Shown in pieces: positions 1 to 6,076 of a stretch of DNA of 9,985 bases. This DNA is from Candidatus Peribacterales bacterium (GTDB lineage: Bacteria; Patescibacteriota; Gracilibacteria; Peribacterales; Peribacteraceae). The notes beneath the pieces are model-generated. The model did no database searches. It saw nothing but the letters and a program-made list of their open reading frames with translations, and was not told the origin of the DNA. Position numbers and translations under genes: made by a program. Position 1 is the stretch's first letter; every line of letters starts with the position of its first letter. The stretch is from assembly GCA_021731345.1 (NCBI GenBank), contig JAKFXO010000104.1:1-9985 (forward strand). The letters run 5' to 3'.

Positions 1-359
1 ACTCCTTCATAGTGACCACACAAAAGCATGAGCCACTCATGCTTGGCTACTGTCTCCACTTTTGCCTGCGTCAGCCTCTCTCCAGCCGCCGAAAGATAGA
101 TGCGGTGCGGCTTGTCTGTGCGCTTCGCATTTTGAATCACCTCTTCCATGCACAGCACGATCGGCTCAGCCATCATGAGCATGCCGGCTCCCCCGCCGTA
201 CGGCTTGTCATCTGCCTGACGGTGTTTGCCCGGCGCATACGCGCGGATGTCGTGTGTAGCGATCGTCAGCTTCTTGTCCTCCACTGCACGCTTCAGAATG
301 CTCTCCGTCAGTGGGCCTGTGAACATGTCCGGAAACAACGTGAGAATATCAATGCGCAT
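1..359 (-). CDS. trmD: tRNA (guanine-N1-)-methyltransferase TrmD, N-terminal part
   Basis: TrmD is a SPOUT-class enzyme that uses S-adenosylmethionine to methylate N1 of G37 next to the anticodon of some tRNAs, which prevents +1 frameshifting. Reading the minus strand from ATG at 359 gives 119 codons starting MRIDILTLFPDMF. They include the family hallmark KPYGGGAGMLM (about residues 54-64) and end at the window edge in LLCGHYEG, the start of the cofactor-binding knot. The remaining half, with the rest of the knot and the C-terminal tRNA-binding domain, lies outside the window. No Shine-Dalgarno sequence precedes the ATG. In many bacteria trmD follows rpsP and rimM, but here the upstream neighbour is a divergent glycosyltransferase, so trmD appears to lead its transcription unit or stand alone. 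Identification is firm; the gene is incomplete only because of the window boundary. Confidence 0.96.
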   Translation of the reverse strand, partial: MRIDILTLFPDMFTGPLTESILKRAVEDKKLTIATHDIRAYAPGKHRQADDKPYGGGAGMLMMAEPIVLCMEEVIQNAKRTDKPHRIYLSAAGERLTQAKVETVAKHEWLMLLCGHYEG

Positions 360-368
360 ACAGGAAGC

Positions 369-398
369 TTAAGCGTAAAGCTCCAAAAGGGCTATACT
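369..398 (+). promoter_or_regulatory. Candidate promoter giving a leaderless glycosyltransferase mRNA
   Basis: A TATACT hexamer at 393-398 matches the sigma70 -10 consensus at five of six positions. A weak TTAAGC at 369-374 could act as a -35 element with 18-nt spacing. Transcription would start about 405-406, at the ATG of the following gene, giving a transcript with no 5' leader. The -35 match is poor, so this call rests mainly on the -10 element and the lack of a ribosome binding site. Confidence 0.4.
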
Positions 399-405
399 CC
401 GTGCC

Positions 406-1359
406 ATGCAGCCCCTCGTCGACGTTCTCATCCCGACCTACAACCCAAAGCCTGAGCATCTCACAGAAGCGCTGAAATCTTTGCAGGCGCAAACGTTTAC
501 AGGCTGGACAGCGCTTGTACACGATGACTGCTCAGCAACGGATGTTCTGGCGATCGTTGCTCCGTTTCTCACCGATAGGCGCATTCGTTTCGTCCGCTCG
601 GACGCACGTCTCGGTATCGGTGGAAACTGGAACGCATGTTTTGCGCAGTCCTCATGTCCGTTCGTTGCTTATCTTTTTCAAGACGACATCTGGGCTCCGA
701 CATATCTCCAGGAAGCGGTACGCATTCTCGAAGCGAGTGCTGCACTCGGCTTCGTATCGATGGAACACATCTACGCTGTTGAGGGTGAAATGACCTCTGC
801 ACCTCTCTATGACGCCGTTCGCGACTTTCGTAATGCACACGTGAAATCTGGACTACATGAAGGGATTTCGCTGCTGAAATGGTGGATCACGCATGAACTG
901 ACGCCCAATATCATCGGTGAGCCGAGCTTCGTCGTCATGCGACGTGAAGCAATGGTGAAGATGGGACCGTTTCTGACGGACATGCCACAGTTTTTGGATG
1001 TGGAATACTGGACTCGCCTACTTCTGTCGTACGATTGGTATTTCCTCCGTGGAAATTTCGGATCATTTCGCGTGCATGCAAAAGGAGCGAGTGCAGTGAA
1101 CCAAGAATCCGGCCAAGGCCTGTTCGATAGGCTCCGATGCTTTGAATTACTCATCGCAACACTCTCGCCACTCGATAAGCCGATAGCGATAGAAGCGCGA
1201 GGGAAAGCCCTAAAAACGATGGTCACAAAATTTAGAAATCGCGTCGGTTCAGGGAAAAAAGTAAGTGCACAGGGTAGTGGTGAACTCAAGAAATTTTGCC
1301 TGCGTCATCCGCTTCTGATTCTGAAAGCTGTCGTACAGTCATACGCTTCAGGAAAATAA
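406..1359 (+). CDS. Family 2 glycosyltransferase (GT-A fold)
   Basis: This is an inverting GT2-type enzyme of 317 residues that probably moves a sugar from a nucleotide-sugar donor to a glycan acceptor at the cytoplasmic face of the membrane. The N-terminus VDVLIPTYNP (residues 5-14) is the typical first strand and loop of the fold. HDDCSATD (39-46) matches the nucleotide-contacting acidic motif, and FQDD (91-94) is the metal-binding DXD equivalent. GEPSFVVMRREAM (171-183) and DVEYW (198-202) match the acceptor-side and catalytic region seen in the family. No membrane helix is obvious, so the protein is probably soluble or peripheral. The ATG at 406 is the first start and puts the GT motif at the extreme N-terminus. 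There is no Shine-Dalgarno sequence at normal spacing; AAAAGGG lies 14 nt upstream. The gene is separate from the larger glycosyltransferase cluster further downstream. Donor and acceptor cannot be predicted. Confidence 0.9.
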   Translation: MQPLVDVLIPTYNPKPEHLTEALKSLQAQTFTGWTALVHDDCSATDVLAIVAPFLTDRRIRFVRSDARLGIGGNWNACFAQSSCPFVAYLFQDDIWAPTYLQEAVRILEASAALGFVSMEHIYAVEGEMTSAPLYDAVRDFRNAHVKSGLHEGISLLKWWITHELTPNIIGEPSFVVMRREAMVKMGPFLTDMPQFLDVEYWTRLLLSYDWYFLRGNFGSFRVHAKGASAVNQESGQGLFDRLRCFELLIATLSPLDKPIAIEARGKALKTMVTKFRNRVGSGKKVSAQGSGELKKFCLRHPLLILKAVVQSYASGK

Positions 1360-1401
1360 CATTGCGCCTTTTACTCCAGCTTCTGTACGCTTCAAACCAC
1401 T

Positions 1402-2370
1402 ATGAAACTCCAGAAATTTTTTGAGACAGCAGTGGACCTCGGCATCCAGTATGACCCGCGCAGCAGAGCGCAGATCGAAAAAATGCTGAAGAAATACAAA
1501 GATAAGGAGAAGAAGCTTGATGATAAAGAGAAGCGTTTCTTTGATGCAGAACGCACCTGGAACCCCTACAGCGACTGCAGGATCATCAATGGTGATGGTT
1601 CCGAAGAATTCACGCACGTGCTCGTCGGTATCGATATTGAGACTCCTGAGCTTCTGCTCGTAGATCGTCTCCGCGAGAAAGGAACGAAGATCGACGGTGT
1701 GCTCATTCACCATCCAGAAGGACGTGCACTCGCTGATTTGGAGAAAGTCATGTCCCTGCAGGTCGATTTGCTCGCAGGCGTCGGCGTTCCGGTAAACCAG
1801 TCAGAAGCCGTCCTCAGGCCACGTATGGACAAAATCTGGCGCTCTATTCACGCCGATAACCTCTTCCGCGTCGAGCGCGCCGCAGAACTGCTAGATATCC
1901 CAGCCGTCTGCTGCCACACGATCACGGACAACATGGTCTGGGCATTTATGGAGAAGCACATCTGCAAACACGAGTACGACGACATGGGCGAGATCCTCAA
2001 CGCCATCACCGAGATTCCGGAATACACGATGTACGCGAAGAAAGGTAACCCACCAATCATCGCCAACGGTTCACGCGGTTCACGCGTCGGTAAGCTCGTC
2101 GCTACAGAATTCACCGGTGGTACCAACGGCCCAGAGGAATTCTTTGAGGCAAAAGCACGCGCCGGAGTCGGCACCGTCCTCTCCATGCACGTCACCGAGA
2201 AGTCGCTAGAGGAAGCCAAGAAGCACCACATCAACATCATTCAGTGCAGCCACATGGCCTCTGATGCACTCGGTGTGAACCTGATGCTCGACGTTATGAA
2301 GCAGAAAGATCCGAAGATGACGTTCATCGAAGCATCCGGATTCGTCCGTGTCGAACGCAAAAAGTGGTAA
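1402..2370 (+). CDS. NIF3-family (NGG1p-interacting factor 3-like) putative metal-binding protein
   Basis: This 322-residue protein belongs to the NIF3/YqfO-like superfamily, whose members bind a di-metal centre; their cellular role is poorly defined. The core starts with VLVGIDIETPELLLVDRL (73-90). It has the diagnostic IHHPEGRAL (102-110), where paired histidines are expected metal ligands, and ends with CSHMASDALGVNLMLD (282-297), the second conserved His/Asp motif. Before the core is a charged, helical extension of about 70 residues with Lys/Glu-rich heptad-like stretches (about 24-50) and WNPYSDCRI (53-61), which I recall from a prokaryotic NIF3 subfamily with such N-termini. The ATG at 1402 gives the full extension and no Shine-Dalgarno sequence precedes it. 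The last seven bases overlap the next gene, which suggests a shared transcript. The family call is good; I assign no enzymatic activity. Confidence 0.85.
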   Translation: MKLQKFFETAVDLGIQYDPRSRAQIEKMLKKYKDKEKKLDDKEKRFFDAERTWNPYSDCRIINGDGSEEFTHVLVGIDIETPELLLVDRLREKGTKIDGVLIHHPEGRALADLEKVMSLQVDLLAGVGVPVNQSEAVLRPRMDKIWRSIHADNLFRVERAAELLDIPAVCCHTITDNMVWAFMEKHICKHEYDDMGEILNAITEIPEYTMYAKKGNPPIIANGSRGSRVGKLVATEFTGGTNGPEEFFEAKARAGVGTVLSMHVTEKSLEEAKKHHINIIQCSHMASDALGVNLMLDVMKQKDPKMTFIEASGFVRVERKKW

Positions 2371-2618
2371 ACAGCCTTCCTCTTGGAATCGGCATTGTGG
2401 GAATGATGCTCATTCTCATTGCCTTCTTCCAAGTGCAGAGGCATACCTGGTCTCAGGATAGCCTGAAGTACGACATCGTTAATTTCATTGGGTCATCACT
2501 ACTAGTATTTTATGCGGTCACAGGTGGCGCATGGCCTTTTGTGATCCTCAATGGGATCTGGGCTTTGTATTCGCTAAAAGACATCATCGCTGACATCACG
2601 ACAAAGAAGAGAAAGTAA
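2364..2618 (+). CDS. Small CBU_0592-like three-helix membrane protein
   Basis: An 84-residue hydrophobic protein of unknown function. It has three predicted membrane segments: about 7-24 (LGIGIVGMMLILIAFF), 38-54 and 56-74, followed by a basic tail TTKKRK. The pattern YDIVNFIGSSLLVFYA, a short turn, then WPFVILNGIWALYSL matches the Tyr...Asn...Gly and Ile-Leu-Asn-x-x-Trp layout of the CBU_0592-like domain found in many small bacterial membrane proteins. The chosen start is GTG at 2364, which overlaps the upstream NIF3 gene by 7 nt and keeps the complete first helix. ATG codons at 2403 and 2406 are in frame but would remove half of that helix. Neither has a Shine-Dalgarno sequence. The positive C-terminus suggests a cytoplasmic tail. 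No function is known for the family. Confidence 0.8.
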   Translation: MVNSLPLGIGIVGMMLILIAFFQVQRHTWSQDSLKYDIVNFIGSSLLVFYAVTGGAWPFVILNGIWALYSLKDIIADITTKKRK

Positions 2619-2637
2619 CCAACTCTTGGACTTACTT
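2613..2637 (-). terminator. Shared hairpin between converging genes, probable terminator of infC-rpmI-rplT
   Basis: AAGTAA (2613-2618) pairs with TTACTT (2632-2637), and CCAA (2619-2622) with TTGG (2626-2629), leaving a CTC loop and a two-base bulge. That is ten pairs in all. On the minus strand the hairpin is followed by the pyrimidine-rich TCTCTTCTTTGT, which could serve as a U-rich tail. On the plus strand no such tail follows. The stem contains the TAA stops of both converging genes. It is AT-rich and the T tract is interrupted, so strength is uncertain. Confidence 0.45.
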
Positions 2638-2982
2638 CGTAACTCCAGACTCCTTCATCACCTGATCAAAGATCTCTGGGTGGTGAATAGCGAGCTCAGA
2701 AAGAATTTTGCGGTTGAGAGTGATCTTGGCCTTCGCAAGAGCTGGAACGAACTGGGAGTAACGAACTCCTTTTGCGCGAACTGCTGCGTTGATACGAACC
2801 GTCCAGAGTGAACGGAAATCACGCTTCTTAAGCTTACGGTCGCGGTACGCGTTCTGACCTGCCTTAATGATGGCTTCCTTACCCTTCTTCACCGTCGTGC
2901 GCTTCATTCCGCGGTAACCTTTCGTGAGAGCACGAATGGCTTTTACTCTGCGATGCCGATGAATACCACGTTTGACGCGCAT
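2632..2982 (-). CDS. rplT: 50S ribosomal protein L20
   Basis: L20 is an early-assembly protein that binds 23S rRNA and is needed for building the large subunit. The 116-residue sequence starts MRVKRGIHRHRRVK, continues with the expected basic helix through GYRGMKRTTVKKGKEA and the family signature NAYRDRKLKKRDFRSLW (44-60), then the conserved globular part VRINAAVRAKGVRYSQF to the end. Length and order match the family. It lies 9 nt downstream of rpmI, the normal L35-L20 arrangement. The ATG at 2982 is preceded by CCCCTCCC, which is the complement of a Shine-Dalgarno sequence rather than a ribosome binding site. In several bacteria L20 represses its own operon by binding the mRNA leader; whether that holds here is unknown. 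Confidence 0.98.
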   Translation of the reverse strand: MRVKRGIHRHRRVKAIRALTKGYRGMKRTTVKKGKEAIIKAGQNAYRDRKLKKRDFRSLWTVRINAAVRAKGVRYSQFVPALAKAKITLNRKILSELAIHHPEIFDQVMKESGVTK

Positions 2983-2991
2983 GGGAGGGGC

Positions 2992-3186
2992 TTAAATGTG
3001 TGGGACGAGAAGTGCGAGGTTACGCTGGTTGCTGGAGTGCATGAGTTTCGTACGATTGAGGCGCTTCTGGCGCTTGCTCTTCTGCATGAGGAGGTGACTG
3101 CGACCCTTGCGGTTGAATGCAAGTTTGCCGCTTCCGGTACGACGGATCCTCTTCTTAGCGCCGCTGTGGGACTTGAGCTTTGGCAT
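2992..3186 (-). CDS. rpmI: 50S ribosomal protein L35
   Basis: L35 is a small, very basic protein of the large subunit. The 64-residue product starts MPKLKSHSGAKKRIRRTGSGK, the near-universal L35 N-terminus, and contains AFNRKGRSHLLMQKSKRQKR with the expected Lys/Arg-rich pattern. The final NLALLVPHI resembles the usual C-terminus. It sits between infC, 80 nt upstream, and rplT, 9 nt downstream, the conserved infC-rpmI-rplT order. There is no Shine-Dalgarno sequence before the ATG at 3186. The 80-nt upstream gap could hold a translational control element. Confidence 0.97.
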   Translation of the reverse strand: MPKLKSHSGAKKRIRRTGSGKLAFNRKGRSHLLMQKSKRQKRLNRTKLMHSSNQRNLALLVPHI

Positions 3187-3266
3187 ACGGTCACGAGAGT
3201 GTAGACAGAACTGTACCTGATTGCAAAGGGAAATTGAAGGCTTCTGTGCAGCGTACAGCCTAGAAA
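3187..3266 (-). promoter_or_regulatory. infC-rpmI leader with competing pairings
   Basis: This 80-nt stretch is long for an operon this compact. Read on the minus strand, AGGCT (3261-3257) can pair with AGCCT (3242-3238). The overlapping CTGTAC (3258-3253) is instead perfectly complementary to GTACAG (3216-3211). These two pairings share bases and cannot form together. Known rpmI-rplT leaders in other bacteria bind L20 through folded structures; that this is one is inference. Confidence 0.3.
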
Positions 3267-3806
3267 TTACTTACGAGGCCTCAAAATCACCATGAAGTGG
3301 TTTCCCTGACGCTTAATCGGCTGATCGATCTCAGAGACATCCGTCAGGCTCTGCACGAATTTATTGAGCTTTGCGATGCCGTACTCCTTATTGGTGAGCT
3401 CGCGTCCACGCATAACGATAGTGACCTTCACCATGTGGCGCTCTGCTAGGAACTCACGGCTACGAGCAGCCTGACGATCCAAATCTCCAGTGTCCGTACG
3501 GAAACCAAAGCGAATGGCTTTTACTTCGGTCTGCTTGCTGTGAGCTTTCTGGAGTTTCTCTTTCTTCTTAAGCTTATAGAGGTAGCTTCCGTATTCACCG
3601 AGTTTTACGACAGGCGGGACTGCCTTTGGCGATACTTCAATCAAATCAAATCCCTGCTCCTTGGCGCGAGCTAGCGCATCGGCAATAGGCAAACGCTCCG
3701 CTGCTCCATCCTCGGCGACGAGGAGAACTTCGGGTGCGCGGATTTGTTCATTGACCTTCGGACGGGCGAAATTGAACGAACGCTGGGGGGTATATCGTTG
3801 TCTCAC
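3267..3806 (-). CDS. infC: Translation initiation factor IF-3
   Basis: IF-3 binds the 30S subunit, keeps it apart from 50S and checks start codon and initiator tRNA pairing. From GTG at 3806 the product is 179 residues, the usual family length. The N-domain starts VNEQIRAPEVLLV (18-30) and includes DLIEVSPKAVPPVVKLGEYG (54-73). A lysine-rich linker follows (about 78-91), then the C-domain with KAIRFGFRTDTGDLDRQ (96-112) and KVTIVMRGRELTNKEYG (127-143). The frame stays open upstream. GTG at 3872 would give 201 residues, and ATT codons at 3896, 3902 and 3905 are also in frame. I chose 3806 because the extra 22 residues (MLDPPAAFLHAKDVFFSDTRTP) do not look like IF-3. None of the options has a Shine-Dalgarno sequence. 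It is the first gene of the infC-rpmI-rplT operon. Confidence 0.95.
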   Translation of the reverse strand: MRQRYTPQRSFNFARPKVNEQIRAPEVLLVAEDGAAERLPIADALARAKEQGFDLIEVSPKAVPPVVKLGEYGSYLYKLKKKEKLQKAHSKQTEVKAIRFGFRTDTGDLDRQAARSREFLAERHMVKVTIVMRGRELTNKEYGIAKLNKFVQSLTDVSEIDQPIKRQGNHFMVILRPRK

Positions 3807-3895
3807 AGGTGTTCGTGTGTCGGAAAAGAATACGTCTTTAGCATGGAGAAAAGCCGCTGGCGGGTCAAGCACATGTCGCTGACACAGGGCATAAA

Positions 3896-3924
3896 TTGCA
3901 ATAATACTAAAAAAGTGTTATAAT
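3896..3924 (+). promoter_or_regulatory. Sigma70-type promoter of the orphan gene
   Basis: TTGCAA (3896-3901), a 17-nt spacer and a perfect TATAAT (3919-3924) form a strong housekeeping promoter pointing at the gene starting at 3958. Expected transcription start is about 3931, giving a leader of about 27 nt. A second TATAAT at 3929-3934 exists because of a tandem repeat, but it has no good -35 match. Confidence 0.75.
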
Positions 3925-3945
3925 AATTTATAATAATTTTCACAA
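3917..3945 (-). promoter_or_regulatory. Sigma70-type promoter of infC, overlapping the divergent promoter
   Basis: On the minus strand TTGTGA (3945-3940), a 17-nt spacer and TATAAC (3922-3917) form a good housekeeping promoter for infC-rpmI-rplT. Transcription would start near 3910, with a leader of about 38 nt to GTG 3872 or about 104 nt to GTG 3806. Its -10 shares four bases with the -10 of the plus-strand promoter, so two polymerases could hardly occupy both at once. Confidence 0.65.
3919..3938. repeat. Perfect 10-bp tandem repeat in divergent promoter
   Basis: TATAATAATT occurs twice back to back, at 3919-3928 and 3929-3938, with no mismatch. The period is close to one helical turn. It duplicates the plus-strand -10 hexamer and lies within the spacer and -10 of the minus-strand promoter. 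Confidence 0.9.
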
Positions 3946-3957
3946 AAAAAATTCACC

Positions 3958-4461
3958 ATGGATTTCAGCGATAAGGAAAAGGCGCCAGATATTCTACGAA
4001 CGCAGCCAAGGGAAACGGCACCTAACAATTCGAAGCAATTATTGGAAATGCTTCAAAGTTCAAGAATGAAAGGAATGATTGAAATCATCGAACCAAATGC
4101 CGTGAATGCCGATGATGATTACGATGCAGAAGTTGAAAGAGCAAAAGAACTTGCATTGCGAAAGCCTGAACCAGTCGAAGTCTTTGGACTTGTAAGCTTT
4201 ATGAACAAGATCGATCGACACGTTTTGATCGCTCTTTTCTTAAGAGAATATAATGAAAACTCTGACCACAATGACGTGCTCTATTCTATTATGGTCAGCA
4301 ATCCAAATACATTACTAGCTAATGTCGTCACCTCGGAATTATTGAATGCTAGACGCTTAAGCTTTACTGATCTGGAGAGCATGCTCGAGTGCACACAGAA
4401 CGAAGGCGATATGGCGAAAGCTATCAGGGAATCAATCGAAAAAAAGATGGGAAAATACTAA
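3958..4461 (+). CDS. Unrecognised AT-rich orphan protein
   Basis: A 167-residue protein that I do not recognise. It has no signal peptide or membrane segment. Residues 1-65 are charged and probably partly disordered, with an acidic run ADDDYDAEVE (about 51-60). From about 72 (EPVEVFGLVSFMNKIDRHV) onward it looks like a compact alpha-helical domain with alternating hydrophobic and charged stretches, ending in a basic KKMGKY. No catalytic motif is visible. The gene body is clearly poorer in GC than its surroundings: 139 of 360 bases (39%) in 4021-4380, against nearby genes around 50% or more. Codons such as AAT, GAA and TTA are frequent. The ATG at 3958 follows an A-rich leader without a Shine-Dalgarno sequence. 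A strong promoter upstream and a stop just 13 nt from the converging gene argue that it is a real gene, possibly acquired or lineage-specific. Confidence 0.75.
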   Translation: MDFSDKEKAPDILRTQPRETAPNNSKQLLEMLQSSRMKGMIEIIEPNAVNADDDYDAEVERAKELALRKPEPVEVFGLVSFMNKIDRHVLIALFLREYNENSDHNDVLYSIMVSNPNTLLANVVTSELLNARRLSFTDLESMLECTQNEGDMAKAIRESIEKKMGKY

Positions 4462-4474
4462 TTCAAGCGGTGCA

Positions 4475-6073
4475 TCACGAGCCACACGCCGAGCGATACA
4501 AGCCCGGCGCATCTGTCTTTGTGAGACATGGATGTGTGAGCACAGATAACACTTCAGGTGGATAGAACGAACCAAAGACTTCGGTCACATAGAAGAAGGT
4601 GCCTTTTCGATAGTGTCCGAAGAATGCGGCACGATCAACGTCCGATCCGAGAAGGAATTTCTCCCACTCAGGAAGCGACAGTGAATCAAAAATGCCCGGT
4701 CCTGACACAGATGAGTCTGGCAGGAAGCCCACAATCCACGGGGCCATATTATCCATCACGACAACGGTCGAACCATCAGGAACAGATTCATGGAGTGCCG
4801 CAAACTCGGTAAGCCACGATGGCTTCACGATCGGATCAATGGAGGACATCTGATGAACAAGAAGCCCCGCCTGCACGACAACAATAATGCCGAGCACAGC
4901 GCGTCCGGCAATTGTATTTTTCCACAGCGCAGCAAAAGCGATGCCAACGAATGGCAGAAGGAAAAAATCAAACGGAAGAATGAAGCGACGGTAGAAAAAG
5001 AACATGCCAAGTGTTGCGACTGCACACCACAGCACTGCCCACTGCCATGGCGTTCCCCTCTCGCTGTCGAGCGATAGCACAAGACCGGCAATGCCCGCGA
5101 GTAAGAGTGGAAGCGATACAAACAGATACTGTGGCAAAGAAAAGAATGCTCCAGAAATAGCATCTGGACGAGGCGAGAGAAGGCGGCCGAGAATACTAGG
5201 AGAGTCCAGTACGACCGGAAGAAGAGAGAGAAGAATGACGCAGCTCGCTGCTGCTAAAAGCCACAAAAGACGTCTATTTTTTTGTGGTAACCACACGATA
5301 AGCGCACTGAATCCTCCAACGATAACGAGTGCGGCAAGCAGTGCAAGAAGTGTGCCGGACTCAAGAAGTTTGGGCGCAATGTCTTGGAGCGAGTGCTGGT
5401 ACGTTGGCAGATACCAGAGCAGTCCGAGAATGATGGTGAGAAGGAATTCGCCGCAGCGTCGCAGTGGCACCGTGCGACTATGAAGGACAACAGATGACAC
5501 CATGGAACTTCCAATAGCGATGATAAAAATAAGGCCGATCTGTTGATGCGTTGCAATCGTCAGCATGCCGAGAGGAATCCAGAGAAGTGATCCTTTTTCA
5601 AAAGCTGTAAAAGCAAGAGCGCACCACAGAAGTGCAACGAGCGTCTTGTAATACATCATGAGAAAACCTTCGTACTGCACGGTGGAAAGTAGTGCCGCAA
5701 GAAGAACGAAGAAGCCAACGTAGTCACCATGACGCTTGCGAAGAGACAGAGCGAGAACGCATGCCAGAACCACTGGAAACACGTTCCAGACGGCACCAAT
5801 CAGCAGATCCACCGGCATACCGAGGTGCATGATAATGCTCGAAAAGAAGAAGAGTCCCGGCGCATGAGCCTTGGCCCATGGAGCAACGTTTGCCGTATCA
5901 AAAGGAGGAATGCCAATGGAGTGACGCAGGAAAAGATACCGATAAATACCCGCGTCGTATCCAAACGGAACATCGGGGAACAGATACATAGACCAAAAAT
6001 ATTTTATGACGAGAAGCAAGACGATGATCCCCGCAAGTACAGGAAGCAGCCGCTTAGGAAGCATCTCTCGCAT
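4475..6073 (-). CDS. Polytopic membrane protein, GT-C-like glycosyltransferase
   Basis: A 532-residue integral membrane protein with about ten to eleven hydrophobic segments, the first at about 8-28 and the last at about 393-409, followed by a soluble tail of about 120 residues. After the first helix comes PFGYDAGIYRY (36-46), an acidic residue in the first outer loop as in GT-C enzymes, which use polyprenyl-phosphate sugars and have their catalytic Asp there (D40 is the candidate). Later segments include a His-Gln pair THQQIG (175-180) and YRRFILPFDFF (361-371). The tail (about 410-532) contains VPDGSTVVVMDN, resembling the alpha/beta domain that ends many such proteins. It starts 3 nt after the preceding GT4 gene, so the two are probably co-transcribed. 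ATG at 6073 was chosen; ATG at 6064 is a close alternative. Membrane topology is clear; the GT-C assignment is inferred from topology and the loop motif. Confidence 0.75.
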   Translation of the reverse strand: MREMLPKRLLPVLAGIIVLLLVIKYFWSMYLFPDVPFGYDAGIYRYLFLRHSIGIPPFDTANVAPWAKAHAPGLFFFSSIIMHLGMPVDLLIGAVWNVFPVVLACVLALSLRKRHGDYVGFFVLLAALLSTVQYEGFLMMYYKTLVALLWCALAFTAFEKGSLLWIPLGMLTIATHQQIGLIFIIAIGSSMVSSVVLHSRTVPLRRCGEFLLTIILGLLWYLPTYQHSLQDIAPKLLESGTLLALLAALVIVGGFSALIVWLPQKNRRLLWLLAAASCVILLSLLPVVLDSPSILGRLLSPRPDAISGAFFSLPQYLFVSLPLLLAGIAGLVLSLDSERGTPWQWAVLWCAVATLGMFFFYRRFILPFDFFLLPFVGIAFAALWKNTIAGRAVLGIIVVVQAGLLVHQMSSIDPIVKPSWLTEFAALHESVPDGSTVVVMDNMAPWIVGFLPDSSVSGPGIFDSLSLPEWEKFLLGSDVDRAAFFGHYRKGTFFYVTEVFGSFYPPEVLSVLTHPCLTKTDAPGLYRSACGS

Positions 6074-6076
6074 TGG

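Noticed and set aside
12..455. Plus-strand open frame of 147 codons
   Set aside because: It is antisense to trmD, whose minus-strand translation has unmistakable family motifs, and its own product has no protein-like pattern.
807..1289. Minus-strand open frame of 160 codons inside the first glycosyltransferase
   Set aside because: It is antisense to a well-supported GT2 gene, is basic and serine-rich as antisense frames often are, and has no start signal.
1848..2240. Minus-strand open frame of 130 codons inside the NIF3 gene
   Set aside because: It is antisense to a conserved coding region, with no recognisable motif.
2953..3204. Plus-strand open frame of 83 codons
   Set aside because: It is fully antisense to rpmI and the start of rplT, which are certain.
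3929..3934. Second TATAAT as an independent promoter for the orphan gene
   Set aside because: The hexamer is there because of the tandem repeat, and the -35 position holds ACTAAA, a poor match.
4510..4534. Hairpin CATCTGTCT / AGACA-TG-GATG near the end of the GT-C gene
   Set aside because: It lies within coding sequence, has no T tract on either side and a bulge, so I do not call it a terminator.
5004..5483. Plus-strand open frame of 159 codons within the GT-C gene
   Set aside because: It is antisense to a polytopic membrane protein; its Ser/Arg/Thr-rich composition is typical of the complement of hydrophobic codons.
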